From Methylobacterium sp. E-045 (GTDB lineage: Bacteria; Pseudomonadota; Alphaproteobacteria; Rhizobiales; Beijerinckiaceae): a stretch of DNA of 64,000 nt. Both the position numbers and the translations under genes were made by a program. The first letter of the stretch is position 1; every line of letters begins with the position of its first letter. The notes beneath the pieces are model-generated. The model searched no databases. It saw only the letters and a list, made by a program, of their open reading frames with translations, and was not told where the DNA came from. Location: contig NZ_JAKSYE010000096.1 of the NCBI RefSeq assembly GCF_022829685.1, forward strand, positions 62,001-126,000. The letters run 5' to 3'. Shown here in pieces: positions 9,127 to 18,751 of the stretch.

Positions 9127-10827
9127 ATGACGCTCACCTCCCGTATCGTCGCGCTGGTCGTCCTCGCCCTCATCCCCGCCATCGCGGTTCAGAGCTTCAA
9201 CGAGCACGCCCTGCGCAGCGCCCGCGAGGATGCCGTCACGGCCTCGGCCCTGCGCAATGCCCGGGCGGTCTCGGAGGACCTCAACCAATTCGCCGGCGGT
9301 ATGCGCCAGCTCCTCGACATCCTCGCGGAGGCGCCGTTCATCCGAGACCAGGAAGCGGTGGGCTGCACCAGCTTCCTGCGCTCCATCATCCGCAAGCTTT
9401 CGGGCGCCACGATCCTCATCGTCGCGGATGCGAAGGGGCAGCTCGTCTGCAACAGCCTGGGAATGGAGCAGGGCGCCTATTCCGTCGCCGACCGGACCTA
9501 TTTCCAGAAGGCGATGCAGTCGGGCGTCCCGGTGATCGGCGAATACGTGGTCGGTCGCGGCAGCCGGGTTCCCACCATCCAGTTCGCCTATCCGATCCGG
9601 GATGCCGGCGACACACCCTCCGGCCTGCTCATCTTCGGCTTCGATCCCGCCTGGCTCGGGGAGAGGCTGGCCCATGCCGGGCTGCCCAAGGACGCCGCCG
9701 TGACGGTGGCCGACCGCAGCGGCACGATCATCGTCCAGAATCCCGATCTCGGCTCCTGGGTCGGTCAGACGATGCCGGCGGACTTCGCGGCCGGGCTGAA
9801 CACGGCCAGCGCCCGGGGAAGCGCCATCGAGATGCTCGGCCTCAACGGAACCCGCCGCATCACCGGTGTGGTCCGTCCCGATGGCGCCCTCGACGGGATG
9901 ACCGTCGCCGTGGGCCTCGAACGTCACACCGCCTTCGCCGATATCGACGCGGCGACCCGGCGCGGCGTGATCCTGATCTTCCTCGGCACGCTCGTCGCCA
10001 TCGTCGCGGCGCTCATCGGCGGCCGCGTCTTCATCCGCAAGCCGGTGCGGCGCCTGTTGAAGGCGTCCCGTGCCTGGCGCTCCGGCCAGCTCTTCGCACG
10101 GTCGGGCCTGACGGGCCGCTCCGAGTTCGGCCAGCTCGGCCAGGCCTTCGACGCCATGGCCGCCACGCTGGAGACGCACGAGGACGGCCTTCGGGCCGAG
10201 CTCGAACGCACGCGCACCCTGCAGGAGCAGCAGGTGACGATGATGCACGAGCTAAACCACCGGGTGAAGAACACCCTCGCCACGGTCCAGTCCCTCGCCC
10301 GGCAGTCGCGCGGCGGCGAGGAGCAGGCGGCGCAGCTCGAGGGCCGCATCCTCGCTTTGTCGAAGACCCACGATCTCCTGACCCGCGACGACTGGACCGG
10401 CGCGCCGCTCCGGGCCGTGCTCGAGAACGAGCTCAGCCCCTACCGCAGCTCGGCCGACCACATGGAACTCGACGGTCCCGACATCGACCTGCCGCCACGC
10501 TACGTCCTGGCCCTGGGCATGACCGCCCATGAACTCACCACCAACGCCGCGAAATACGGTGCCCTGTCGGGCACTCAAGGCCGCCTGTCGGTGGTCTGGC
10601 GCGTCGTCGAGGACGACACGGGTGGCCGCCGCCTGGAGATCGAGTGGCGGGAGCGCGGCGGGCCAACCGTGGCGCAGCCCCGGCGCCGCGGCTTCGGCAC
10701 CCGCCTCATCACCGGCGGCATCGCCCGCGAACTGGCGGGCTCGGTGGAGCTCGATTTTCTCGCCGAAGGCCTGCGCTGCCGCATCGACGTGCCGATCGAG
10801 ACGGTGCCGACGGTCCGGTTCCACTAA
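9127..10827 (+). CDS. HWE-type sensor histidine kinase
   Basis: A 566-residue membrane sensor. Residues 1-25 form the first membrane helix, 26-280 a periplasmic double-PAS/Cache-like domain, about 281-300 the second helix, then a HAMP segment. The phosphoacceptor helix is HELNHRVKNTLATVQSLA with the predicted phospho-histidine at 378. The ATPase domain has the N-box HELTTNAAKYGAL and the family motif EWRERGGP followed by GFGTRLI. HWE kinases in alphaproteobacteria commonly feed PhyR-type or single-domain receivers, including those of the general stress response. No response regulator is adjacent, so this is an orphan kinase and its ligand is unknown. Confidence 0.88.
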   Translation: MTLTSRIVALVVLALIPAIAVQSFNEHALRSAREDAVTASALRNARAVSEDLNQFAGGMRQLLDILAEAPFIRDQEAVGCTSFLRSIIRKLSGATILIVADAKGQLVCNSLGMEQGAYSVADRTYFQKAMQSGVPVIGEYVVGRGSRVPTIQFAYPIRDAGDTPSGLLIFGFDPAWLGERLAHAGLPKDAAVTVADRSGTIIVQNPDLGSWVGQTMPADFAAGLNTASARGSAIEMLGLNGTRRITGVVRPDGALDGMTVAVGLERHTAFADIDAATRRGVILIFLGTLVAIVAALIGGRVFIRKPVRRLLKASRAWRSGQLFARSGLTGRSEFGQLGQAFDAMAATLETHEDGLRAELERTRTLQEQQVTMMHELNHRVKNTLATVQSLARQSRGGEEQAAQLEGRILALSKTHDLLTRDDWTGAPLRAVLENELSPYRSSADHMELDGPDIDLPPRYVLALGMTAHELTTNAAKYGALSGTQGRLSVVWRVVEDDTGGRRLEIEWRERGGPTVAQPRRRGFGTRLITGGIARELAGSVELDFLAEGLRCRIDVPIETVPTVRFH

Positions 10828-10843
10828 TCCCGTTGTACCAAGG

Positions 10844-10877
10844 CTCGGTGAGCCAGGCCCCTACCGGGCTCACCGAG
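10844..10877. terminator. bidirectional hairpin between convergent genes
   Basis: A perfect 11-bp stem (CTCGGTGAGCC / GGCTCACCGAG) with a 12-nt loop lies between the kinase stop at 10827 and the amiE stop at 10898. It has no clear T-run, but its position suggests a shared terminator or RNA end stabiliser. Confidence 0.55.
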
Positions 10878-10897
10878 ACCTCGTATCCGCAAAAGCC

Positions 10898-11926
10898 CTA
10901 TTGGGCTTCGTTGGGGATGCCCTCGATGGGGCATTCCGGCGTGCCGAGGTCGGGGCGGGTGATGGCGCGGACCGCCTCGCGGGTGCCGGCCGGGTCCTCG
11001 ATCCAGCGGCGATAGAAGTCGTAGGGGCAATCGGCCTTGCCGGGCTCGTTTTCCTTCGAGTTGATCATGCCCGTGTAGCCGCGGTGCAGCAGCTTGAAGA
11101 GGTGGTTCTCCGACTGCATGTTGGCGCGGGCATCGCGGATGAGGAATTTCGAGAGCGCGGCATATTGGATGCCCATCTCCTCGGTGCCGCATTCGCCGAG
11201 CGTCCGGCCGTCGAAGCCGATGATCGCCGAGTGGCCGAAATAGGTATAGACGCCGTCGAAGCCCGCGGCGTTGGCCACGGCGACATAGGTGTTGTTGGCG
11301 AACGCCATCGCCTTCGACATCAGGATCTGCTGTTCCTTGGCCGGATACATGTAGCCCTGGCAGCGGATGATGAGTTCGGCACCGCGCATGGCGCAGTCGC
11401 GCCAGATCTCGGGATAATTGCCGTCGTCGCAGATGATGAGGCTGATCTTCAGGCCCTTCGGCCCGTCCGAGACATAGGTGCAATCGCCCGGATACCAGCC
11501 CTCGATCGGGGTCCAGGGCATGATCTTGCGGTATTTCTGTACGATCTCGCCCTCGTCGTTCATAAGGATGAGGGTGTTGTAGGGCGCCTTGTTCGGGTGT
11601 TCCTCGTGGCGCTCGCCGGTGAGGGAGAACACGCCCCAGACCTTCGCCTTGCGACACGCTTGCGCGAAGATCGCCGTCTCCTCGCCGGGCACGGCGGAGG
11701 CGGTCTCGTACATCTCCTGGCCATCATACATGATGCCGTGGGTGGAGTATTCGGGGAAGATCACGAGGTCCATGCCGGGCAGGCCGGACTTCATGCCGAC
11801 CACCATGTCGGCAATCTTTTGCGCGTTCTCCAGGACTTCGGCCTTCGTGTGAAGACGCGGCATCTTGTAGTTGACGACCGCGACGCCGACGCTGTCGTTG
11901 CTCGAGGAAATGTCGCCGTGCATCAT
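10898..11926 (-). CDS. amiE: aliphatic amidase
   Basis: A 342-residue nitrilase-superfamily amidase. The catalytic triad falls at exactly the positions known for Pseudomonas aeruginosa AmiE: Glu59 (FPEYSTHG), Lys134 (YRKIMPWTP) and Cys166 (LIICDDGNYPE). The enzyme hydrolyses acetamide, propionamide and similar short amides to the acid and ammonia in the cytoplasm. The start at 11926 gives MMHGDISSSN, matching the family start, with a CAGGAG ribosome-binding site. It is the last gene of the leftward amide operon, and the imported amide is its likely substrate. Confidence 0.95.
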   Translation of the reverse strand: MMHGDISSSNDSVGVAVVNYKMPRLHTKAEVLENAQKIADMVVGMKSGLPGMDLVIFPEYSTHGIMYDGQEMYETASAVPGEETAIFAQACRKAKVWGVFSLTGERHEEHPNKAPYNTLILMNDEGEIVQKYRKIMPWTPIEGWYPGDCTYVSDGPKGLKISLIICDDGNYPEIWRDCAMRGAELIIRCQGYMYPAKEQQILMSKAMAFANNTYVAVANAAGFDGVYTYFGHSAIIGFDGRTLGECGTEEMGIQYAALSKFLIRDARANMQSENHLFKLLHRGYTGMINSKENEPGKADCPYDFYRRWIEDPAGTREAVRAITRPDLGTPECPIEGIPNEAQ

Positions 11927-11953
11927 GGGTGGGTCTCCTGTTGTGTCTGACGT

Positions 11954-11978
11954 CCTCTCCCCGCCAGGCGGGGAGAGG
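11954..11978. repeat. 12-bp perfect palindrome upstream of amiE
   Basis: CCTCTCCCCGCC and its reverse complement separated by one base, in the 68-bp gap between the fmdB-type gene and amiE. It belongs to the same family of G/C-rich palindromes as those at 12404 and 18637, so three gaps of this operon contain one. A role in RNA processing or differential expression is possible. Confidence 0.6.
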
Positions 11979-11994
11979 GGTAGGCGGCCAGCCG

Positions 11995-12312
11995 TCAGTG
12001 GCTGATCATCCACGGCCGCGCGTTGGGGAAGCTTTTCGCGGCTGCCGGTTGCTTGGTTTTCGAAGATCCCGAGCAGCAGCCGCAGCCGGCTCCGTGCCCG
12101 GAGGAACGGCGGGGTGCGTGCGCGCTCCGCTCGTTGGTCGCATGCGCCTTGCGCCGGCCCGCATCCATCGAGGCGAGGTTGGGCGCGGTGAGGAAGGCGC
12201 GGCCGCAGGACGACCCGCAATCGGGGCAGTCATGCGGGTCTTTGAACTGCGCCATGGGGCGCAGCACCGTGAACGGTCCGCATTCGTTGCAGGCGTAATC
12301 GTAGACGGGCAT
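11995..12312 (-). CDS. fmdB: FmdB-type zinc ribbon protein
   Basis: A 105-residue protein beginning MPVYDYACNECG. The N-terminal 45 residues form the FmdB/CxxC_CXXC_SSSS zinc ribbon with two cysteine pairs (CNEC and CPDC, plus another Cys in SSCG). The C-terminal half is low-complexity and ends in a Cys/Ser/Lys-rich stretch (GCGCCSGSSK). In Methylophilus methylotrophus, fmdB lies in the formamidase gene cluster and was proposed to regulate it. Here it sits between fmdA and amiE, which supports the name; the molecular role is not established. Confidence 0.85.
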   Translation of the reverse strand: MPVYDYACNECGPFTVLRPMAQFKDPHDCPDCGSSCGRAFLTAPNLASMDAGRRKAHATNERSAHAPRRSSGHGAGCGCCSGSSKTKQPAAAKSFPNARPWMISH

Positions 12313-12403
12313 CGGGGCCTCCCGAAGGATCGACAATGGGCGACGCGAGGGGAGCAACGGGCTTCCCGCTCCAGGGCTGTCGGTCTCACGCATCGCGCGC
12401 CTT

Positions 12404-12426
12404 CCCTCCCCACAGGGGGGAGGGGG
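12404..12426. repeat. G/C-rich palindrome between fmdA and fmdB
   Basis: A CCCTCCCC...GGGGGAGGG inverted repeat in the 148-bp gap of the operon, of the same type as those at 11954 and 18637. Confidence 0.5.
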
Positions 12427-12460
12427 ACGCGCTTCTTTTCACGAGTGCGCGGTCTTGCTC

Positions 12461-13690
12461 TCACAGATCCGGCGAGAGCGGCATCTGGATCGAGCCGTCG
12501 ATATGCTTGATCGGCCCGTCGGCGCCGGGATTGATGTCGAAGTCGAAGATCTTCGTGGGAATCCACAAGGTCGCACAGGCGTTGGGGATGTCGACGACTC
12601 CGGAGATGTGGCCCTGGACCGGGGCGGTGCCGAGGATCGAGTAGGCCTGGGCGCCCGAATAGCCGAACTTCTTCAGGTATTCGATCGCGTTGAGGCAGGC
12701 CTGCCGGTAGGCGACGGTGACGTCGAGGTAATGCTGCTTGCCGTACTCGTCGACGGAGACGCCCTCGAAGATCAGATGGTCGTCGAATTTCGGCGTCATC
12801 GGCGACGGCTTGAAGATCGGGTTCTTGATCCCGTATTTCGACATGCCGTCCTTGATCAGGCTGACCTTGAGATGGACCCAGCCCGCCATCTCGATGGCGC
12901 CGCAGAAGGTGATCTCGCCGTCGCCCTGGCTGAAATGCAGGTCGCCCATGGAGAGGCCGGCACCCGGCACGTAGACGGGGAAGTAGATCTTCGAGCCGCG
13001 CGACAGATCCTTGATGTCGCAATTGCCGCCATGCTCGCGGCCCGGCACCGTGCGGGCACCTTCCGCCGCCGCCTTGTCCTTCGCCTCGCCCTGGAGCCGG
13101 CCCATATGGGCGGTGGGTCCGAAGGGGAGGGTGGCCAGCGCCGGCACACGGCCGGGATTGGTGTCGTAGAGCGCCTTCTCGCGGGTGTTCCAGGTCTCCA
13201 GCATCTTCGGGTCGGGCAGGCAGCCGATCAGGCCTGGATGGATCAGGCCGGGGAAGCGCACGCCGGGGATGTGGCGCGACTTCGTGAACATGCCCTCGAA
13301 GTCCCAGATCGACTTCTGGGCCTGGGGGAAGTGTTCGTCGAGGAAACCGCCGCCGTTCTTCTTGGAGAAGAAGCCGTTGAAGCCCCACTGGCTCTCGGGC
13401 TTGGCGCCGATGTCGAGGAGATCGACCACGAGGAGATCGCCGGGCTCGGCCCCCTCGACGCCGATGGGGCCGGACAGGAAGTGGACGATGGACAGGTCGA
13501 TGTCGCGCACGTCGTCGGCGGAATCGTTGTTCTTGATGAAGCCGCCGGTCCAGTCGTAGGTCTCGACGATGAAGTCGTCGCCGGGCTTGACCATGGCCAC
13601 CATCGGGATGTCCGGGTGCCAGCGGTTATGGACCATGTCGTTGTCGTAGGCCGACTGCGTCAGGTCGACCTTGATCAGGGTCTCGGCCAT
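12461..13690 (-). CDS. fmdA: formamidase (acetamidase/formamidase family)
   Basis: A 409-residue protein of normal length for FmdA. Recognisable segments are the N-terminal HNRWHPDIP, GPIGVEGAEPGDLLVVDLLD, GVRFPGLIHPGLIGC, the GREHGGNCDIKDLSRGSK metal/active-site region and FSQGDGEITFCGAIEM. It hydrolyses formamide to formate and ammonia, a useful route in a methylotroph because formate feeds C1 metabolism. It lies within the amide operon downstream of the transporter and an alpha/beta hydrolase; the neighbouring amidase covers longer amides. Confidence 0.95.
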   Translation of the reverse strand: MAETLIKVDLTQSAYDNDMVHNRWHPDIPMVAMVKPGDDFIVETYDWTGGFIKNNDSADDVRDIDLSIVHFLSGPIGVEGAEPGDLLVVDLLDIGAKPESQWGFNGFFSKKNGGGFLDEHFPQAQKSIWDFEGMFTKSRHIPGVRFPGLIHPGLIGCLPDPKMLETWNTREKALYDTNPGRVPALATLPFGPTAHMGRLQGEAKDKAAAEGARTVPGREHGGNCDIKDLSRGSKIYFPVYVPGAGLSMGDLHFSQGDGEITFCGAIEMAGWVHLKVSLIKDGMSKYGIKNPIFKPSPMTPKFDDHLIFEGVSVDEYGKQHYLDVTVAYRQACLNAIEYLKKFGYSGAQAYSILGTAPVQGHISGVVDIPNACATLWIPTKIFDFDINPGADGPIKHIDGSIQMPLSPDL

Positions 13691-13805
13691 CGTTGTTCGA
13701 CTCCCTCTGGGGTGGTCGGGGCATGCGCCCCGTTTGGGCCGGCCGGTTCATCCGACGGGCCGTGGACGATGGCCGGCGGCGCCCTTTTGCGGCGCTGCCC
13801 GGCTT

Positions 13806-14822
13806 TCAGCTCGCGAGCAGCTCTTTCAGGGCGGCATCGAGCGTGGCGATGTCGTCGGGGCTGGTGCCGGGGCCGCCGGCAAAATGGCCCCACCAGGTCT
13901 CGATCACCCGCAACTCGGCGTTCGGCATCGACTGCGCCTCGATCCGGTTGTCCTCCGGCGGGAAGTACAGGTCGGTGGAGGCCGGCATCAGGATCGCCTT
14001 GGCGCGGATGGCGGCGAGAGCCGCCTTGGTATCTCCGTTGAAGACCGGGTTGGCGCCGATGTCGCCGTTCTGCCAGGTCCACAGCATGGCCAGCAGATCG
14101 TTGGCGTCGCGGGTGTAGAACAGGCCTTCCCAGAACCCGACGAGGAAGTCCTCCAGCGACGCGTAGCCCATATGGGTCAGGTCGGCCTCGATCCGGTAGA
14201 AGGTCTGCGACAGGCCCCAGCCGGCATAGACCCGGCCGAAGGCGCGCAGGCCCTTGTTCGGTGGCGACGTGTACCAGCCCTCCGCAAAGGCGGCGTCCGC
14301 CTGGAGTGCGGCCTTCGCCCCTTCGAGGAAGACGAAGTTGTGCCGCGAGCACTTGGCCGAGCCCTGGAACGGCAGGATCCGCGGGACCATGTCGGGATAG
14401 AGCGCGCCCCAATGGTAGGTCTGGAGGGCGCCCATCGACCAGCCGGTCACCAGCACCAGCGTCTCGATGCCGAAATGCTCGGTGACGAGGCGGTGCTGGG
14501 CGACGACGTTGTCGTAGGCCGTGACGTTGGGAAAGCGCGGCCCGTCCCAGGGGGCGGGCGTGTTGCTCGGCGAGGACGAGAGCCCGTTGCCGAACATGTT
14601 CGGGATGATGATGAAGTACTTGTCCGGATCGAGCGCCATGCCGGGGCCGATCAGCCATTCGTTCTCCGTGTGCTGGCCCGAATACCAGGTCGGATAGACG
14701 ATGGCGTTGTCCTTGGCCGCGTTGAGCGTGCCGAAGGTCTTGAAGGCGAGCTTGGCCCCGCGCAGCGTCTTGCCGCATTGGAGCACATAGTCGCCGAGCT
14801 CGAAGATCTCGTAATCCGCCAT
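13806..14822 (-). CDS. alpha/beta hydrolase of the homoserine-acetyltransferase-like (MetX) fold
   Basis: A 338-residue protein. The nucleophile elbow is GWSMGALQ with Ser129. A late acidic residue in PASTDLYFPPED and the histidine in WWGHFAGG complete a plausible triad. The N-terminal IVYPTWYSGQHTENEWLIG and FGNGLSSSPSNTPAPW segments are typical of MetX-like hydrolases that are not true homoserine acyltransferases. It lies between urtE and fmdA in the amide operon, so I infer a role in releasing or handling an amide or ester substrate. The actual reaction is unknown. Confidence 0.75.
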   Translation of the reverse strand: MADYEIFELGDYVLQCGKTLRGAKLAFKTFGTLNAAKDNAIVYPTWYSGQHTENEWLIGPGMALDPDKYFIIIPNMFGNGLSSSPSNTPAPWDGPRFPNVTAYDNVVAQHRLVTEHFGIETLVLVTGWSMGALQTYHWGALYPDMVPRILPFQGSAKCSRHNFVFLEGAKAALQADAAFAEGWYTSPPNKGLRAFGRVYAGWGLSQTFYRIEADLTHMGYASLEDFLVGFWEGLFYTRDANDLLAMLWTWQNGDIGANPVFNGDTKAALAAIRAKAILMPASTDLYFPPEDNRIEAQSMPNAELRVIETWWGHFAGGPGTSPDDIATLDAALKELLAS

Positions 14823-14875
14823 TGGGGGCTGCCTGGAGCTGTGTTGCGGAACGACGGGCGGAGGCTCCCCCGCAA

Positions 14876-15628
14876 TCAGACCGAGAGGAAGCGGGCGACC
14901 TGCGCCTCGTCGATATCGGCCCGCATCGCCTCGTGAACGATGTTGCCGTTCTCGATGACGAGCACCCGGTCGGCGACGTCGAGGGCGAAGCTCAGCACCT
15001 GCTCGGAGACGACGATGGAGAGGCCGCGCTCGTCGCGGATCTTTTTCAGGGTGCGCCCCATTTCGCGGATGATCGAGGGCTGGATGCCCTCCGTCGGCTC
15101 GTCGAGGAGGAGCACTTTCGGCCGGCTCGCCAAGGCGCGGGCGATGGCGAGCTGCTGCTGCTGGCCGCCGGAGAGGTTGCCGCCGCGCCGTCCCTTCATC
15201 TCCAGCAGCACCGGGAACATCGTGTAGAGGTCCTGCGGAACCTTGCGCTCCTTGGTGACGGTCAGGCCCGTCTCGATGTTCTCCTGCACCGTCATGGCCG
15301 AGAAGATCATCCGGCCCTGCGGCACGTAGGCGAGGCCGCCTGCCACGCGCTGGTGGCTCTTGAGGGCGGTGATGTCCTGACCGTCGACGGTGATGGTGCC
15401 GGACTTCACCGGGACGATCCCCATCAGGGTCTTCATCAGCGTGGTCTTGCCCATGCCGTTGCGGCCCATCACGGCGACGATCTCGCCGGGGGCGATGCTG
15501 ATGTCGAGGCCGTGCAGCACCTCGCTCTGGCCGTAGGCCGAGTGGAGGTCGCGGATCGCCAGCATCGGCTCGGTGCCGAGGACGGGCCCCGGCGGGAGGG
15601 TAGCCGGGGAGGAACTGGTCTGAAGCAT
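14876..15628 (-). CDS. urtE: urea/amide ABC transporter ATP-binding subunit
   Basis: A 250-residue LivF-type ATPase. It has Walker A GRNGMGKTT, the UrtE-typical YGQSEVLHG near the N-terminus, the signature LSGGQQQQLAIARAL and Walker B VLLLDEPTEG. It energises uptake together with UrtD. An internal Met at 15565 (MLAIRDLHSAYG) would match the usual family start, but it lacks a good ribosome-binding site, so the longer start was kept with reserve. The gap to urtD is 14 bp. Confidence 0.93.
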   Translation of the reverse strand: MLQTSSSPATLPPGPVLGTEPMLAIRDLHSAYGQSEVLHGLDISIAPGEIVAVMGRNGMGKTTLMKTLMGIVPVKSGTITVDGQDITALKSHQRVAGGLAYVPQGRMIFSAMTVQENIETGLTVTKERKVPQDLYTMFPVLLEMKGRRGGNLSGGQQQQLAIARALASRPKVLLLDEPTEGIQPSIIREMGRTLKKIRDERGLSIVVSEQVLSFALDVADRVLVIENGNIVHEAMRADIDEAQVARFLSV

Positions 15629-15642
15629 GGCGCCGGTCCTGT

Positions 15643-16428
<786 letters not shown>

Positions 16429-16440
16429 CTCAGGGCGCTC

Positions 16441-17607
16441 CTATTCGGCGGGGGTGCCGTGGGGGACGGGCGCCCCCACGGGCGCCAGGGCCTTCACCTT
16501 GCGGGTGAGCCGGGGCTCGACATAGCTGCGGTAGATGCCGGCGAGACCGTTGGGGAAGGCGAGGACGACGGCGATGAACAGGGCGCCGAGGCCGAAGAGC
16601 CAGAGCTCGGGGAAGCTCTCCGAGAAGGTGGTCTTGGCCCAGTTGACCAGGAGCGTGCCCCAGACCGCGCCGAACAGGGACAGGCGCCCGCCGACGGCGG
16701 CGTAGATCACCATCTCGATGGAGGGCACGATCCCGACGAAGGACGGCGACATGAAGCCGACCTGGAGGGTGAACATCGCCCCGCCGATGGCGGCGAAGCC
16801 GGCCGCGAGGCAGAAGGCGAAGACCTTGAACCCGGCCACGGAATAGCCCGAGAACCGGACCCGGTCCTCCTTGTCGCGCATGGCGAGGAGGATGCGCCCG
16901 AGCTTGGCCTTCTTCACGTATTGCGCCGCCAGGATGCAGCCGATGAGCAGCCCGCCGTTGAGGAAGTAGAGGATGAACTTCGCGCTGTCGGTACGGATGT
17001 CCCAGCCGTGCAGGGTGCGCAGGTCGGTGATGCCGTTGATGCCGCCGGTATAGCCCTGCTGGCCGACGATGAGGATCGTCAGGATGGCGGCGATGGCCTG
17101 GGTGATGATGGCGAAGTAGGTGCCGCCGACCCGGCGGGTGAACATCGCGAAGCCGATGACGAAGGCGAAGAAGACCGGCACGGCGAGGATGAGGATCAGC
17201 GTCAGCGGCAGGCTCTGGAACGGCTTCCACATCAGGGGCAGTTCGGTGATCTGGTTCCAGTCCATGAAGTCCGGGATGCCCGGCGTCGACTGGATCTTGG
17301 TGTTCTCGACGCTGGAGGCTTCGAGCTTCAGGTACATGGCCATGCAATAGCCGCCGAGCCCGAAGAACACGCCCTGTCCGAGAGACAGGATGCCGGCATA
17401 GCCCCAGCACATGACGAGGCCGAGCGCCACGAAGGCGTAGGTGAGGTACTTGCCCACCAGGTTGAGGCGGAACGCGTCGAGGGTCGCCGGCAGGACGATG
17501 AGGATGAAGGCGGCGAGGAGTGCGAGGCTCACCCACTCCATCGGCTTCATGAAGGGATTGTCGTTCACGGTGAGCGACTTCGACAGGGTCTGGACGGGGC
17601 TTGTCAT
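16441..17607 (-). CDS. urtC: urea/amide ABC transporter permease (LivM type)
   Basis: A 388-residue inner-membrane protein with about ten hydrophobic segments. It shows the LivM/UrtC features YAFVALGLVMCWGYAGILSLGQ and the EAA-like loop GRILLAMRDKEDRVRFSGYS. It forms the translocation channel with UrtB. It starts at 17607, 13 bp after urtB. Confidence 0.93.
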   Translation of the reverse strand: MTSPVQTLSKSLTVNDNPFMKPMEWVSLALLAAFILIVLPATLDAFRLNLVGKYLTYAFVALGLVMCWGYAGILSLGQGVFFGLGGYCMAMYLKLEASSVENTKIQSTPGIPDFMDWNQITELPLMWKPFQSLPLTLILILAVPVFFAFVIGFAMFTRRVGGTYFAIITQAIAAILTILIVGQQGYTGGINGITDLRTLHGWDIRTDSAKFILYFLNGGLLIGCILAAQYVKKAKLGRILLAMRDKEDRVRFSGYSVAGFKVFAFCLAAGFAAIGGAMFTLQVGFMSPSFVGIVPSIEMVIYAAVGGRLSLFGAVWGTLLVNWAKTTFSESFPELWLFGLGALFIAVVLAFPNGLAGIYRSYVEPRLTRKVKALAPVGAPVPHGTPAE

Positions 17608-17620
17608 CGGGTAGGCCTCC

Positions 17621-18547
17621 TCAGCGCCGGACCTTGAGGGTGAACAGACCCTGCGGGCGGACCATCAGGATCCCGACGACGGCGAGCAGCGTCAGGACCT
17701 TGGCGGTGGAGCCGGACAGGAAGAATTCGAGGGTCGACTGGGTCTGCGAGATCGAGAAGGCCGAGGCGATGGTGCCGAGCAGGCTCGCGGCACCCCCGAA
17801 GACGACGATCAGGAAGGTGTCGACGATGTAGAGCTGGCCCGAGGTCGGCCCGGTGGAGCCGATCATGGTGAAGGCCGAGCCGGCGATGCCGGCGATGCCG
17901 CAGCCGAGGCCGAACGTGTAGCGATCCACCTTCTCGGTATCGATACCGACGGCGCCCGCCATGGGGCGGTTCTGCATCACCGCGCGCACCTGCTGGCCGA
18001 AGCGCGAGCGGTACATCAGCAGGCCGACGCCGACGGTGATGAGGGTGGTGATCGCCATCACGAACAGGCCGTTGATCGGCACCTCGATCGTGTCGGTGAC
18101 CTGGACCGAGCCGATGAGCCAGGACGGCAGCTCGACGCCAACCTCGCGGGCCCCGAAGATGGTGCGATAGGATTGCTGCAGGATCAGCGACAGGCCCCAG
18201 GTGGCGAGCAGCGTATCGAGGGGGCGCTTGTAGAGGTGGCGGATGAGCGTCCATTCGACGATCATCCCCAGGGCTCCCGAGGCCAGGAAGGCCAGGATCA
18301 TCGCCACGAAGAAGTAGATGCCGAACAGGCCGGGCAGGTGCGTCTGGAAGAAGGTCGAGCACAGATAGGTGACGTAGGCGCCGAGGATCATGAACTCCCC
18401 ATGCGCCATGTTGATCACGCCCATCTGGCCGAAGATGACCGCGAGGCCGAGGGCCATCAGCACGTAGACCGAGAACAGGATCAGGCCGGCGAAGCCCTGC
18501 ATCGCGAAGATCGCGCCGAGATCGCCGAGGGAATAGTCACCGAACAT
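17621..18547 (-). CDS. urtB: urea/amide ABC transporter permease (LivH type)
   Basis: A 308-residue inner-membrane protein with about eight hydrophobic segments and the LivH features ALGLAVIFGQMGVINMAHGEFMILGAY in its first third and GGAASLLGTIASA near the end. The start was placed at the ATG at 18547 (MFGDYSLGDLG), preceded by GGAAGG; a longer upstream frame from 18586 is less likely. This is the short form of UrtB, without the large N-terminal periplasmic domain found in some cyanobacterial and proteobacterial versions. Confidence 0.92.
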   Translation of the reverse strand: MFGDYSLGDLGAIFAMQGFAGLILFSVYVLMALGLAVIFGQMGVINMAHGEFMILGAYVTYLCSTFFQTHLPGLFGIYFFVAMILAFLASGALGMIVEWTLIRHLYKRPLDTLLATWGLSLILQQSYRTIFGAREVGVELPSWLIGSVQVTDTIEVPINGLFVMAITTLITVGVGLLMYRSRFGQQVRAVMQNRPMAGAVGIDTEKVDRYTFGLGCGIAGIAGSAFTMIGSTGPTSGQLYIVDTFLIVVFGGAASLLGTIASAFSISQTQSTLEFFLSGSTAKVLTLLAVVGILMVRPQGLFTLKVRR

Positions 18548-18636
18548 ATTTCCGACCTTCCGAAGAATCCGATGTCTGCTTTGCAAGCATCAGGCCGATC
18601 AGGCGTGGCGCAGCGCTCCCCCGAGAAGGGCACGCT

Positions 18637-18743
18637 CCCTCCCCTTGTGGGGAGGGCCGGGGTGAGGGTGGATCCGCCGGCCTCTGGCCCGCGAGGGTCA
18701 CCCGACCACCCCCGCCCTAACCCCTCCCCACGAGGGGGAGGGG
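18637..18743. repeat. long imperfect inverted repeat between urtA and urtB
   Basis: Two similar G/C-rich palindromes (18637-18656 and 18721-18743) lie in inverted orientation and could also pair with each other to form a long hairpin. In transporter operons such an element just after the binding-protein gene often stabilises that part of the mRNA or reduces read-through, allowing more binding protein than permease. That role is an inference. Confidence 0.6.
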
Positions 18744-18751
18744 GCGCAGTG